Shown here one piece after another: positions 28,296 to 36,893 of a stretch of 64,000 nucleotides of DNA (its first letter is position 1; each line of letters opens with the position of its first letter). Made by a program: the position numbers and the translations under genes. The notes beneath the pieces were generated by a model. That model searched no databases, was not told the origin of the DNA, and saw only the letters and a list, made by a program, of their open reading frames with translations. The DNA is from Streptomyces sp. NBC_01551 (GTDB taxonomy: Bacteria; Actinomycetota; Actinomycetes; Streptomycetales; Streptomycetaceae): contig NZ_JAPEPX010000001.1 of assembly GCF_026339935.1 (NCBI RefSeq), positions 2,509,001 to 2,573,000 of the forward strand, given 5' to 3'.

Positions 28296-30545
28296 TCAGT
28301 CGCTGACCAGCTCGATCAGTTCGCTGACCAGCTCGCGGTCCTTGCCCTTGCCCTTGCCCTTGTCCGAGTCCTCGGATCCCTTCGGGGACGTCTCGGCGAG
28401 GTGCTTGCGCAGGCTCTCGCCCTCCACGTCCACGTTCGGCAGGATCCGGTCGAGCCAGCGCGGCAGCCACCAGGCCTTGTGGCCGAGCAGCGCGAGCACC
28501 GCCGGGACGATGGCCATGCGGACCACGAAGGCGTCGAAGAAGACGGCGATCGCGAGACCGAAGCCGATCATCTTGACCATCTGCTCGCTGGACCCGATGA
28601 AGCCCGAGAACACCGCGATCATGATGACGGCGGCGGCCACGACCACCCGCGCGCTGTACTGGAAGCCGGTCACGACGGCCTGGCCCGGGCGCTCGCCGTG
28701 GACGTACGCCTCGCGCATCCGGGTGACCAGGAAGACCTCGTAGTCCATGGCCAGACCGAAGACCACGCCCACCATGAAGATCGGCATCATCGACATGATC
28801 GGTCCGGTCTGCTCCACGCCGAAGACCGAGCCGAGCCAGCCCCACTGGAAGACCGCGACGACCGCGCCGAGGGCCGCGACGACCGACAGCAGGAAGCCGA
28901 GGGCCGCCTTGAGCGGGACCAGGATCGAGCGGAAGACCAGCATCAGGAGCAGGAACGCGAGGCCGACCACCAGGGTCAGGTAGGGCAGCAGCGCGTCGTT
29001 CATCTTCTGCGAGAAGTCGATGTTCATCGCGGTCTGGCCGCTGACGAGCACGTTCTTCCCGTTGCCCGCGCGGATCTCGTGGACCAGGTCCTCGGTCTCC
29101 ACGGAGGACGGGCGGTCCTTCGGGATGACGTTGATGATCGAGGCGTCCTTGGCCTCGTTGGGCATCGGCGGGGTCACCGCGGCGACGCCGTCCAGGCCCT
29201 TGATCCGCTCGACCGTGGCGTCGGCGAGCTTCTGGTCGCCGTCCACGACGACCATCAGCGGGCCGTTGAAGCCCGGGCCGAAGCCGTCGGAGAGCAGGTC
29301 GTACGCCTTGCGCTGGGTGGTGGACACCGGCTGGGCGCCGTCGTCGGGCAGGCCCATCTCCAGCTTGCTCGCCGGGATCGCGATCGCGCCGAGGCCGATC
29401 ACGGCCACCAGCAGCACCAGCACCGGGCGGCGCAGGACGAAGCGGGCCCAGCGGGTGCCGCCGTTGGGCTTGGGCTCGACGCCCTCCGCCAGGGTCTTGC
29501 CCTTGCCGAACAGCTTGCTCTTCTTGCCGGCCGGCAGGACCGTGCGGCCCGCGAAGCCCAGCATGGCCGGGACCAGGGTGAGCGCGACGAGCACCGCGAT
29601 GACCACCGTGCCGGCGGCTGCGAAGCCCATCTTGGACAGCATGGGGATGTTGACGACGGCCAGGCCCACCAGGGCGATGACGACGGTCAGACCGGCGAAC
29701 ACGACGGCGGAGCCGGCGGTTCCGGTGGCCCGGCCGGCCGCCTCGTCACGTGCGTGGCCCTCGGCGAGCTCCGCGCGGTAGCGGGAGACGATGAACAGGC
29801 CGTAGTCGATGCCGACGGCGAGGCCGATCATCATCGCGAGGGTGGAGGTGGTGGTGCCCAGGTCCAGCGCGTTGGCGAGCGCGGCGATCGAGGAGACGCC
29901 GATGCCCACGCCGATCAGCGCGGTCAGCAGCGGCAGCCCGGCCGCGATCAGCGAGCCGAAGGTGATGACCAGGACGATCGCGGCGACGAGGATGCCGACG
30001 ATCTCACCGGGACCGGACTCGGGCGCCGCCATCAGCGCGTCGCCGCCGATCTCGACGGTCAGCCCGGCGGCCTGGGCGTCCTTGCCGGACTCCTTGAGCG
30101 CCTCACGGGTCTCGTCGGTCAGCTCCATGCCGCTGACCTTGTACTTCGTGCTGATGTAGGCGGTGGTCCCGTCCTGGCTGACCGCCTGGGCCTCGTACGG
30201 GTCGGCGACCGAGGCGATCTGGTCGGCGCCCGCGCCGTCCTTCAGACCGGTGATGATCTTCTGGACCTCGGTCTTGGTGGCGGGGTCGGTGACCTTGGCG
30301 CCGTCCGGGGCCTTGATGACGATACGGGCGGTGGCGCCGTCGGCGGCCATGCCCGGGAAGCGCTCTTCGAGGAGGTCGAAGGCCCGCTGGGCCTCCGTGC
30401 CGGGTATCGAGAAGGAGCCGGAGCTGGGTGCCGGCGCGGTCGCGGCGCCGAAGACGGCGGCGAACAGCAGCGCCACCCAGGCGAGGGCGACGAGGCGGCG
30501 GCGCCGGAAGGCGCCCCTGCCGAGCCGGTAGAGGAAGGTGGCCAC
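28296..30545 (-). CDS. MMPL-family (RND) membrane transporter
   Basis: A 749-residue RND-superfamily exporter with 12 predicted helices in two repeats, each with a large outer loop. The proton-relay signatures GIDYGLF (helix 4) and AMDYEVF (helix 10) are both present. Such Streptomyces MMPLs export lipids or act as drug efflux pumps. The C-terminus has a Lys/Gly/Asp stretch (SDKGKGKGKD). The GTG start at 30545 follows the TetR gene by 150 bp on the same strand, so repression by TetR is likely. The substrate is unknown. Confidence 0.92.
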   Translation of the reverse strand: MATFLYRLGRGAFRRRRLVALAWVALLFAAVFGAATAPAPSSGSFSIPGTEAQRAFDLLEERFPGMAADGATARIVIKAPDGAKVTDPATKTEVQKIITGLKDGAGADQIASVADPYEAQAVSQDGTTAYISTKYKVSGMELTDETREALKESGKDAQAAGLTVEIGGDALMAAPESGPGEIVGILVAAIVLVITFGSLIAAGLPLLTALIGVGIGVSSIAALANALDLGTTTSTLAMMIGLAVGIDYGLFIVSRYRAELAEGHARDEAAGRATGTAGSAVVFAGLTVVIALVGLAVVNIPMLSKMGFAAAGTVVIAVLVALTLVPAMLGFAGRTVLPAGKKSKLFGKGKTLAEGVEPKPNGGTRWARFVLRRPVLVLLVAVIGLGAIAIPASKLEMGLPDDGAQPVSTTQRKAYDLLSDGFGPGFNGPLMVVVDGDQKLADATVERIKGLDGVAAVTPPMPNEAKDASIINVIPKDRPSSVETEDLVHEIRAGNGKNVLVSGQTAMNIDFSQKMNDALLPYLTLVVGLAFLLLMLVFRSILVPLKAALGFLLSVVAALGAVVAVFQWGWLGSVFGVEQTGPIMSMMPIFMVGVVFGLAMDYEVFLVTRMREAYVHGERPGQAVVTGFQYSARVVVAAAVIMIAVFSGFIGSSEQMVKMIGFGLAIAVFFDAFVVRMAIVPAVLALLGHKAWWLPRWLDRILPNVDVEGESLRKHLAETSPKGSEDSDKGKGKGKDRELVSELIELVSD

Positions 30546-30695
30546 GTCGGTGGTTCTCCCGTTCAGGTCGTGGATGGATCCGGGATCGGATCAGGGCATG
30601 GAGAGCCGGCCCGACGACGAGAGCGGCGTGTCAGGAGCAGCAGGAAAGGTGGTGCGGGACCGCGGGGACTGCGGCTTCGTGCGGGGAGCTCGTAC

Positions 30696-31298
30696 TCAGA
30701 CGCCGAGGGCGGGGAACACCACGGAGTCCATGAAGTCGGCGAGGAACGCCTGGTCCACGGATCGGTCCTCCATCAGCGGCAACGCGATGAAGGCGCCGAT
30801 CAGCATGTGCGGCACGAAGCGGATCGCGGGACAGTCCGGGGCGATCTCGCCCCGCTCCACGGCCCGTCGCAGGATCTCGTCGAGCCCGGAGATCTCCGGC
30901 TCCATGAGCAGCCTGCGCAGCGCCTGGTGCAGTTCGGGGCTCTCGTGGACGGCGTGGGCGAGACCCCGCAGCAGTGCGGTGTCCTTCGCCATCTGCGCGT
31001 TGTCGGAGAGCTCGACCATGCGGTGGAAGTCGCCGCGCAGCGTGCCCGTGTCGATCTCCCGGAGGGAGGTCGGCTGGGTACATCGCAGGGCTCTGGCGAC
31101 CAGCTCGGGCTTGCTCCCCCACTGGCGGTAGAGGGTGGCCTTGCTGGACTTCGTACGGGCGGCGACCGCGTCCATGGTCAGCGCCTCGTAGCCGACCTCG
31201 CGGAGGAGGTCGAGGACCGCCTCGTGGAGTTCGGCTTCCCGTTCGGGGGTGATCCGGCTGCGCCGCGACGAGACCTCTGACGAGACTTCTTCGGACAT
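30696..31298 (-). CDS. TetR-family regulator of the MMPL exporter
   Basis: A 200-residue regulator. The N-terminal helix-turn-helix reads MDAVAARTKSSKATLYRQWGSKPELVARAL; the rest is an all-helical ligand domain. The ATG at 31298 has GGGAGGGG upstream, and longer in-frame starts would run through the operator. It is the first gene of the tetR-mmpl pair and faces two CGAAAC-type dyads, so autorepression and repression of the exporter are expected. Confidence 0.9.
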   Translation of the reverse strand: MSEEVSSEVSSRRSRITPEREAELHEAVLDLLREVGYEALTMDAVAARTKSSKATLYRQWGSKPELVARALRCTQPTSLREIDTGTLRGDFHRMVELSDNAQMAKDTALLRGLAHAVHESPELHQALRRLLMEPEISGLDEILRRAVERGEIAPDCPAIRFVPHMLIGAFIALPLMEDRSVDQAFLADFMDSVVFPALGV

Positions 31299-31318
31299 CT
31301 CCGACCCCTCCCATCCGA

Positions 31319-31384
31319 ACGAAACTGTTTCGTACACCGATGACGATACCCCCCTCACCAACGAAACGAAACCGTTCCGTTTCG
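31319..31384. promoter_or_regulatory. Two TetR-operator-like dyads
   Basis: A perfect dyad ACGAAAC-T-GTTTCGT lies at 31319-31333. A 23-bp dyad with CGAAACG and CGTTTCG outer arms and one mismatch lies at 31362-31384. Both share the CGAAAC half-site. They sit between tetR and the divergent tricorn gene, so they may govern both. Confidence 0.65.
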
Positions 31385-31451
31385 CTTGGCGGCGTGGCAT
31401 GGATCACGTGTACGAGTTGCCAGGCCCCCTTGGCGCGGAAAGCATTGGGGG

Positions 31452-34400
31452 GTGAGTCACGACGGCGCGTACCTCCGCTTCCCGCACCTGCACGACGACC
31501 TGCTGTGTTTCGCCACCGAAGACGACCTCTGGGTCGCCCCGCTCGTCGCCGGGGGCGAAACCCCCGGCCGGGCCTGGCGGATCACCGTCGACCGGACCCG
31601 GGTGGGACACCCCCGGTTCTCCCCCGACGGCCGCCACATCGCCTTCACCACCTGGCGCAGCCTCGACCCCGAGATCCATCTCGCCCCGGTGGACGGCGGT
31701 CCGGCCCGCCGGCTCAGCTACTGGGGCGCCACCGACACCCGGGTCTGCGGCTGGACCCCGCCCGACAAGGACGGCCGCAGCGACATCCTGGCCGTGTCCT
31801 CGCACGACCAGCCCTTCTCCTACTTCGCGTGGGCCTACTGCCTGCCGACCGACGGCTCCCCCGGCGGCAAGCTCCCCTGGGGCCCGGTCTCGGACATCGC
31901 CGTCCACGAGGAGCCCGGCGGCGAGCGCCGCACGCTGCTGCTGACCGGCAAGCCCCCGCACGAGCCGGCCGCCTGGAAGCGCTACCGGGGCGGCGCGACC
32001 GGCCGCCTGTGGCTGCACGGCGAGAGACTGCTGGAGGACATCGAGGGCCACCTGGACTCCCCGATGTTCGTGGGCGGGCGGATCGCCTTCCTCTCCGACC
32101 ACGAGGGCATCGGCAACGTCTACTCCTGCCTGCCCGACGGGAGCGACCTGCGCCGGCACACCGACCACGACGAGTTCTACGCCCGGCACGCCTCCAGCGA
32201 CGGCTCCCGGATCGTCTACCAGTGCGCCGGGGACCTCTGGCTCGTGGACTCGCTGGCGCCGGACGCCGCCCCGCGCCGGCTCGACGTCCGCCTCGGCGGG
32301 CCCCGCGCGGGCCGCCGTACGTACCAGGTGTCGGCCGCCAGCCACGTCGACTCGCTCTCCGTGGACGCCACCGGCCGGGCCAGCGCGGTCGTCGTGCGCG
32401 GCAGCCTGTACTGGCTCACGCACCGCGACGGCCCCGCCCGGACCATCGCCGACACCCCGGGCGTGCGGGTACGGCTGCCCGAGATGCTCGGCAGCGGCGG
32501 GCAGGTCGCCTACGTGACGGACGCCGAGGGCGAGGACGCGATCGAGATCGCCTACCTGCCCCGGGCCTCCGGGGACCGGGAGCCGCGCCGGCTGGCCTCC
32601 GGCGAGCTGGGCCGCGTACTGGAGCTGCTGTCCGACCCGGAGGGGGAGCGGCTCGCCATCGCCTCCAACGACGGGCGGCTGCTGCTGATCGACGCGACCG
32701 AGGAGTCCAACGGGGAGGTCACCGAGCTCATCCAGTCCATCAACGGGCCCGTCACCGACCTGGCGTTCTCGCCCGACGGAGCCTGGCTGACCTGGTCGCA
32801 CCCGGGCGTCGGGCGCTCGCTGCGGCAGATCAAGATGGCCAAGATCTCCGGCCCCGGCGCCCGCCTCATCGTCGACGTCACCAACGGCCGCTTCGACGAC
32901 GAGAACCCGGTGTTCACCCGCGACGGCCGCTACCTGGCGTTCTTGTCCTGGCGCGGCTTCGACCCGGTCTACGACGTGCACACCGGCGACCTGTCCTTCC
33001 CGCTGGGCTGCCGCCCGTACCTGGTGCCGCTGTCCTCGGCGACCCCCTCGCCCTTCGCGTTCACCCCCGACGGCCGCCCGGCGGCGGGCGGACTGGACCC
33101 GGTGGAGGGCGAGTCCGGCGAGGGCGACGGCTCGGTCACCGTCGAGGTGGAGGGGCTGGAGAGCCGGGTCACCCCGTTCCCGGTCACGGCCTCCAAGTAC
33201 TCGGCCCTGTACCCAGTCAGCGGCGGCGGTCTGGTCTGGCTGCGCTGGCCGATCTCGGGGGCGCTCGGCGAGACCTTCGCCAACCCGAACGACACCAGCG
33301 GCAAGCCGACGCTGGAACACTTCGACATCACCAAGGCCCGCAAGAGCGAACTGGCCTCCGGGCTGGACTGGTTCGCGGTCAGCGGCGACGGCACCCGACT
33401 CGTGGTCAACGACGACGGGGACCTGCGCGCGGTCCCCTCGACCGAGTCGGGCGACGGCGACTCCACCGTCTACCTGGACCTGCGGCGCATCCTGCACGAG
33501 GTGGACCCGGCCGCCGAGTGGCGCCAGGCCTACGAGGAGGCGGGGCGGCTCATCCGCGCGTACTTCTGGGAGCCGAAGATGTGCGGCATCGACTGGGACG
33601 GGGTGCTGCGCCAGTACCGGCCCCTGGTCGAACGGGTCGCCTCCCCCGACGAGTTCGCGGACCTGCTGCGCGAGGTGCTCGGCGAACTCGGCACCTCGCA
33701 CGCCTACGTCTCCCCCGCCCGGCGCAACGAGGGCCCGCCGCACTACCAGCGGGCCATCGGGCTGCTCGGCGCCAACCTGGTGCCCAGGGAGGAGGGGTGG
33801 GTGGTCAAGCGGATCCTGCCCGGCGAGTCCTCCGACTCCAAGGCCCGCTCCCCGCTGGCCGGCACCGGCATGCGCGAGGGCGCGGTGCTCACCCACGTCG
33901 ACGGGCGGCCGGTGGACCCGGTGACCGGCCCCTACCCGCTGCTCTCGGCGGCCGGCGGCACCACCGTCGAGCTCACCTTCACCCCGGCCGAGGGTGAGGG
34001 CCGCTCCCGACGGGTCGCGGTGGTCCCCCTGATCGACGAACGGCCGCTGCGCTACCAGGACTGGGTGTCCAAGCGGCGCGCCGTGGTCCGGGAGGTCAGC
34101 GGCGGCAAGTGCGGCTACCTGCACATCCCCGACATGGGCGGCTCCGGCTGGGCGCAGTTCAACCGGGACCTGCGCGCGGAGATGTCCCGGCCGGCGCTGA
34201 TCGTGGACGTGCGCGGCAACGCGGGCGGGCACATCAGCGAGCTGGTGGTGGAGAAGCTGACCCGCTCGATCCTCGGCTGGGACCTGACGCGGGGCGCCCA
34301 GCCGGTCTCGTACGCCTCGAACGCGCCGCGCGGTCCGATCGTCGCGCTGGCCGACGAGGCGACCTCCTCCGACGGCGACATGATCACCGCGGCGTTCAAA

Positions 34401-34730
34401 CTGCTGGGCCTGGGCCCGGTGGTGGGCCAGCGCACCTGGGGCGGGGTGGTCGGCATGACCGGCCGGCACCGCCTCGGCGACGGGACGGTGATCACGGTGC
34501 CGATGAACGCCGCCTGGTTCCCGGAGTACGGCTGGTCGGTGGAGAACCACGGCGTGGAACCGGACTTGGCGATCCTGCGCACCCCGCTCGACTGGGCGGA
34601 GGGACGGCACGCGCAGCTGGACGACGCCGTGCACCTGGCGCTGGAGCTGCTGGAGCAGGACCCGGCCGCGGTGCCGCCCGGCTACACGGACGTACCGGAC
34701 CTGCGGCGTCCGAAGCTGCCGCCGCGGTAG
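31452..34730 (+). CDS. Tricorn protease homologue
   Basis: A 1092-residue cytoplasmic serine protease that trims peptides released by the proteasome or other ATP-dependent proteases. The order matches the archaeal enzyme: an N-terminal beta-propeller (about 1-320), a second propeller (about 325-670), a C1 helical domain, a PDZ domain (GMREGAVLTHVDGRPVDP) and a C2 catalytic domain. Catalytic parts are the Ser-His in GTSHAYV and the nucleophile in ATSSDGDM. The GTG at 31452 is supported by the family start (GAYLRFPHLHDD) and an upstream GGAAAG. The divergent tetR gene and shared dyads may bring joint control. Confidence 0.93.
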   Translation: MSHDGAYLRFPHLHDDLLCFATEDDLWVAPLVAGGETPGRAWRITVDRTRVGHPRFSPDGRHIAFTTWRSLDPEIHLAPVDGGPARRLSYWGATDTRVCGWTPPDKDGRSDILAVSSHDQPFSYFAWAYCLPTDGSPGGKLPWGPVSDIAVHEEPGGERRTLLLTGKPPHEPAAWKRYRGGATGRLWLHGERLLEDIEGHLDSPMFVGGRIAFLSDHEGIGNVYSCLPDGSDLRRHTDHDEFYARHASSDGSRIVYQCAGDLWLVDSLAPDAAPRRLDVRLGGPRAGRRTYQVSAASHVDSLSVDATGRASAVVVRGSLYWLTHRDGPARTIADTPGVRVRLPEMLGSGGQVAYVTDAEGEDAIEIAYLPRASGDREPRRLASGELGRVLELLSDPEGERLAIASNDGRLLLIDATEESNGEVTELIQSINGPVTDLAFSPDGAWLTWSHPGVGRSLRQIKMAKISGPGARLIVDVTNGRFDDENPVFTRDGRYLAFLSWRGFDPVYDVHTGDLSFPLGCRPYLVPLSSATPSPFAFTPDGRPAAGGLDPVEGESGEGDGSVTVEVEGLESRVTPFPVTASKYSALYPVSGGGLVWLRWPISGALGETFANPNDTSGKPTLEHFDITKARKSELASGLDWFAVSGDGTRLVVNDDGDLRAVPSTESGDGDSTVYLDLRRILHEVDPAAEWRQAYEEAGRLIRAYFWEPKMCGIDWDGVLRQYRPLVERVASPDEFADLLREVLGELGTSHAYVSPARRNEGPPHYQRAIGLLGANLVPREEGWVVKRILPGESSDSKARSPLAGTGMREGAVLTHVDGRPVDPVTGPYPLLSAAGGTTVELTFTPAEGEGRSRRVAVVPLIDERPLRYQDWVSKRRAVVREVSGGKCGYLHIPDMGGSGWAQFNRDLRAEMSRPALIVDVRGNAGGHISELVVEKLTRSILGWDLTRGAQPVSYASNAPRGPIVALADEATSSDGDMITAAFKLLGLGPVVGQRTWGGVVGMTGRHRLGDGTVITVPMNAAWFPEYGWSVENHGVEPDLAILRTPLDWAEGRHAQLDDAVHLALELLEQDPAAVPPGYTDVPDLRRPKLPPR

Positions 34731-34759
34731 GGCCCGCGGGCTGCCGCCCGCGGGCACGG

Positions 34760-34798
34760 CGAAGGGGCGCGACCCGCGCTACGGGTCGCGCCCCTTCG
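34760..34798. terminator. Bidirectional terminator after tricorn
   Basis: A perfect 17-bp stem (34760-34776 with 34782-34798) with a CGCTA loop. A smaller 9-bp stem (34732-34740 with 34747-34755) precedes it directly after the tricorn stop. Confidence 0.85.
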
Positions 34799-34811
34799 GA
34801 CGTGGGTCAGA

Positions 34812-34997
34812 TCAGATGTCCCAGTTGTCGTCGAGCTCGTCGTGCACCTTGGGCGCCTTCGGCTTGCCCTGGCGCTTCTTGTCGCCGGGCTGCTGGGCGG
34901 CGCGTTCGGACGCTTCGTCCTTCGCGCCCTGCTGCGCCTGCTGCGCCTTGTTCCTGAGCTCTTCCGCCTTGTCCTGGAACTGGTCCTTGATGCCCAT
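34812..34997 (-). CDS. Small charged coiled-coil protein
   Basis: A 61-residue hydrophilic protein, unrecognised. Residues 1-35 form a charged amphipathic helix (DQFQDKAEELRNKAQQAQQG), followed by a Lys/Pro-rich stretch and an acidic tail (DELDDNWDI). The start at ATG 34997 is supported by AGGAG eight bases upstream. The protein resembles small stress-related CsbD-like or DNA/RNA-associated proteins only in composition. Its stop is close to the shared terminator. Confidence 0.65.
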   Translation of the reverse strand: MGIKDQFQDKAEELRNKAQQAQQGAKDEASERAAQQPGDKKRQGKPKAPKVHDELDDNWDI

Positions 34998-35073
34998 GCT
35001 GGTCACTCCTGGAGGGGTGTAGGGGACTGGGCCTCGACCAGACTTGCACGGGCGGACAAAGCTCGCATTTCGA

Positions 35074-35970
35074 TCAGTGACGCTGGGTGTCGGTGTCCGT
35101 CCGCGCCTTCTCGTCGGCGGCGCCTCCGGCCCCCACGAGCCCGCGCGAGACGCCGGCCAGCCTGGGCTCGAACCGCTTCATCTCGCGCTGCCCGACGGTC
35201 GCGATCACCCCCGGCAGGTAGCCGCGCACGCCCTGCATCCCGCGCAGCCACCACTGCGCGTACACGTGCGGCGAGCGACGCTCGATGCCGGCCACGATCC
35301 GGTCGACGGCCGGGCCCAGCGGGTACGTCCGGTTCGACGGCCACGGCAGCCTCTGACGCAGCTCCCGCATCACCTCGTCCTGGTCGGCGCCGCGCACCAT
35401 GTCGGTGTCGGTCCAGGAGAGGTAGCCGACGCCCACCTTGACGCCCTTGTACCCGACCTCGGCGCGCAGGCAGTGCGCGAAGGCCTCGACGCCGGACTTG
35501 GAGGCGCAGTACGCCGTCATCATCGGCGCCGGGGTGATGGCGGCGAGCGAGGCGATCTGGAGGAAGTAGCCGCGGCTCTCCGTCAGTACGGGCAGGAAGG
35601 CGCGGGCGGTCACCGCCCCGCCGATCAGGTTGACCTCGATCACCCGGCGCCAGGCCTGCGGGTCGGAGTCCGCGAACGGCCCGCCCGCGGCCACGCCCGC
35701 GTTGGCGACGACGACGTCCACCTTGCCGAAGCGCCGCTTGACCTCCTCGGCGACTTGGGCCATCGCCTCGTGGTCGGTGACGTCGGCGTACCAGTGGTCG
35801 CTGTCGGTGTGCAGCCGCTCGGACACCTCCTTGAGGGCCTCGGGCTCCAGACCGACGAGCGCCACCTTCGCGCCGCGCGCGGACAGTTTGCGGGCGAGCA
35901 GCTCGCCGACCCCGCGGGCGGCGCCGGTGACGACGGCGACCTGGCCTTCCAGACTCCTGCGAGCGCTCAC
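35074..35970 (-). CDS. Short-chain dehydrogenase/reductase
   Basis: A 298-residue classical SDR. The cofactor motif TGAARGVGE lies near residue 16, NAG in VVVANAGVAAGG, and the catalytic Ser and YxxxK in LQIASLAAIT and AYCASKSG. The C-terminus is extended by about 40 charged residues. The GTG at 35970 overlaps the hydrolase stop as GTGA. As the third gene of the monooxygenase operon it may supply or oxidise the alcohol or ketone handled by the monooxygenase. Confidence 0.9.
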   Translation of the reverse strand: MSARRSLEGQVAVVTGAARGVGELLARKLSARGAKVALVGLEPEALKEVSERLHTDSDHWYADVTDHEAMAQVAEEVKRRFGKVDVVVANAGVAAGGPFADSDPQAWRRVIEVNLIGGAVTARAFLPVLTESRGYFLQIASLAAITPAPMMTAYCASKSGVEAFAHCLRAEVGYKGVKVGVGYLSWTDTDMVRGADQDEVMRELRQRLPWPSNRTYPLGPAVDRIVAGIERRSPHVYAQWWLRGMQGVRGYLPGVIATVGQREMKRFEPRLAGVSRGLVGAGGAADEKARTDTDTQRH

Positions 35971-36893
35971 GGCGTCTTCTCCTTGTCGGTGGTGTCGAGG
36001 TACAGCGCGGTCAGGTCGCGCACGGCGTTGGTCACGGCCTCGGGGGCCTCGATCGGGGTCATGTGCCCCATGCCGGTGAGCTCGGTGAGCCCGACGCAGT
36101 TCGGGAGGGCGGCCGCGAGGGCGCGGGCGTGCACGACGGGGGTGAGCCGGTCGCCGGTGCCGCCGATGACGGCGGTCGGCACGGTGAGCGCGGCCAGGTC
36201 CGCGTCCAGGTCCAGCCCCGCCAGCACCTGGGACCAGGCGCGGCGCACGCCGGTCGGGCACGCGTGCACGATCCGGGCGCAGGCCTCTACCCGGTCGGGC
36301 GCCGATCCGGGGCCCATGGTCGCGTACTTGAGCACCGTGCGGGCGACCGGCGTGACCGGTCCGAGCGGGGCGCGCGAGCCGAGTACCGCGCCGGTGATAC
36401 GGGTCCTCGCGCGCCCGGCGCGCAGCGGCACGACCAGGGCCTGCGCGACCAGCCGCGAGCTGCCGGTGCTGCACAGCAGCGCGGCGGCGGCGTGCTCGGC
36501 GAACTCCGGCCGCCCGGCGGCGGCCATGATCGTCATGCCGCCCATCGAGTGCCCGGCGACGACCGCGCGCTCGCCGGGGGCGAGGGTGGCCCCCAGCACC
36601 GCGACCAGGTCGTCGGCGAGGGCGGTGGTGCTGTGCGTACGGGAGGCGGGGCTTCGGCCGTGGCCGCGCTGGTCGTAGGCGATGACCCGGTAGTCGGCGG
36701 CCAGCGCCCGTATCTGCGCGGCCCAGAAGGCGGTGGAGCAGGTCCAGCCGTGCGCGAGCACCACGGCCGGGGCGTCCTCGTCCCCGTGCACCTCCGCGTG
36801 CAGCCGGGACCCGTCGGCGGAGACGGCGGTGAGCTCGCGGCGCGCGACGGGCGGGGCGTAGGGCCCGCTGGTCACATGGGTCAGCCGGGTCAC
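35967..36893 (-). CDS. Alpha/beta hydrolase
   Basis: A 308-residue hydrolase. The oxyanion region LAHGWTCS, nucleophile elbow GHSMGG, acid (GGTGDRLTP) and catalytic His (GMGHMTP) are all in place. It would hydrolyse the ester or lactone produced by the preceding monooxygenase. The GTG at 36893 overlaps the monooxygenase stop (GTGA) and has a very strong GGGGAGGGGG ribosome site, so it wins over GTG 36875. Confidence 0.9.
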   Translation of the reverse strand: MTRLTHVTSGPYAPPVARRELTAVSADGSRLHAEVHGDEDAPAVVLAHGWTCSTAFWAAQIRALAADYRVIAYDQRGHGRSPASRTHSTTALADDLVAVLGATLAPGERAVVAGHSMGGMTIMAAAGRPEFAEHAAAALLCSTGSSRLVAQALVVPLRAGRARTRITGAVLGSRAPLGPVTPVARTVLKYATMGPGSAPDRVEACARIVHACPTGVRRAWSQVLAGLDLDADLAALTVPTAVIGGTGDRLTPVVHARALAAALPNCVGLTELTGMGHMTPIEAPEAVTNAVRDLTALYLDTTDKEKTP

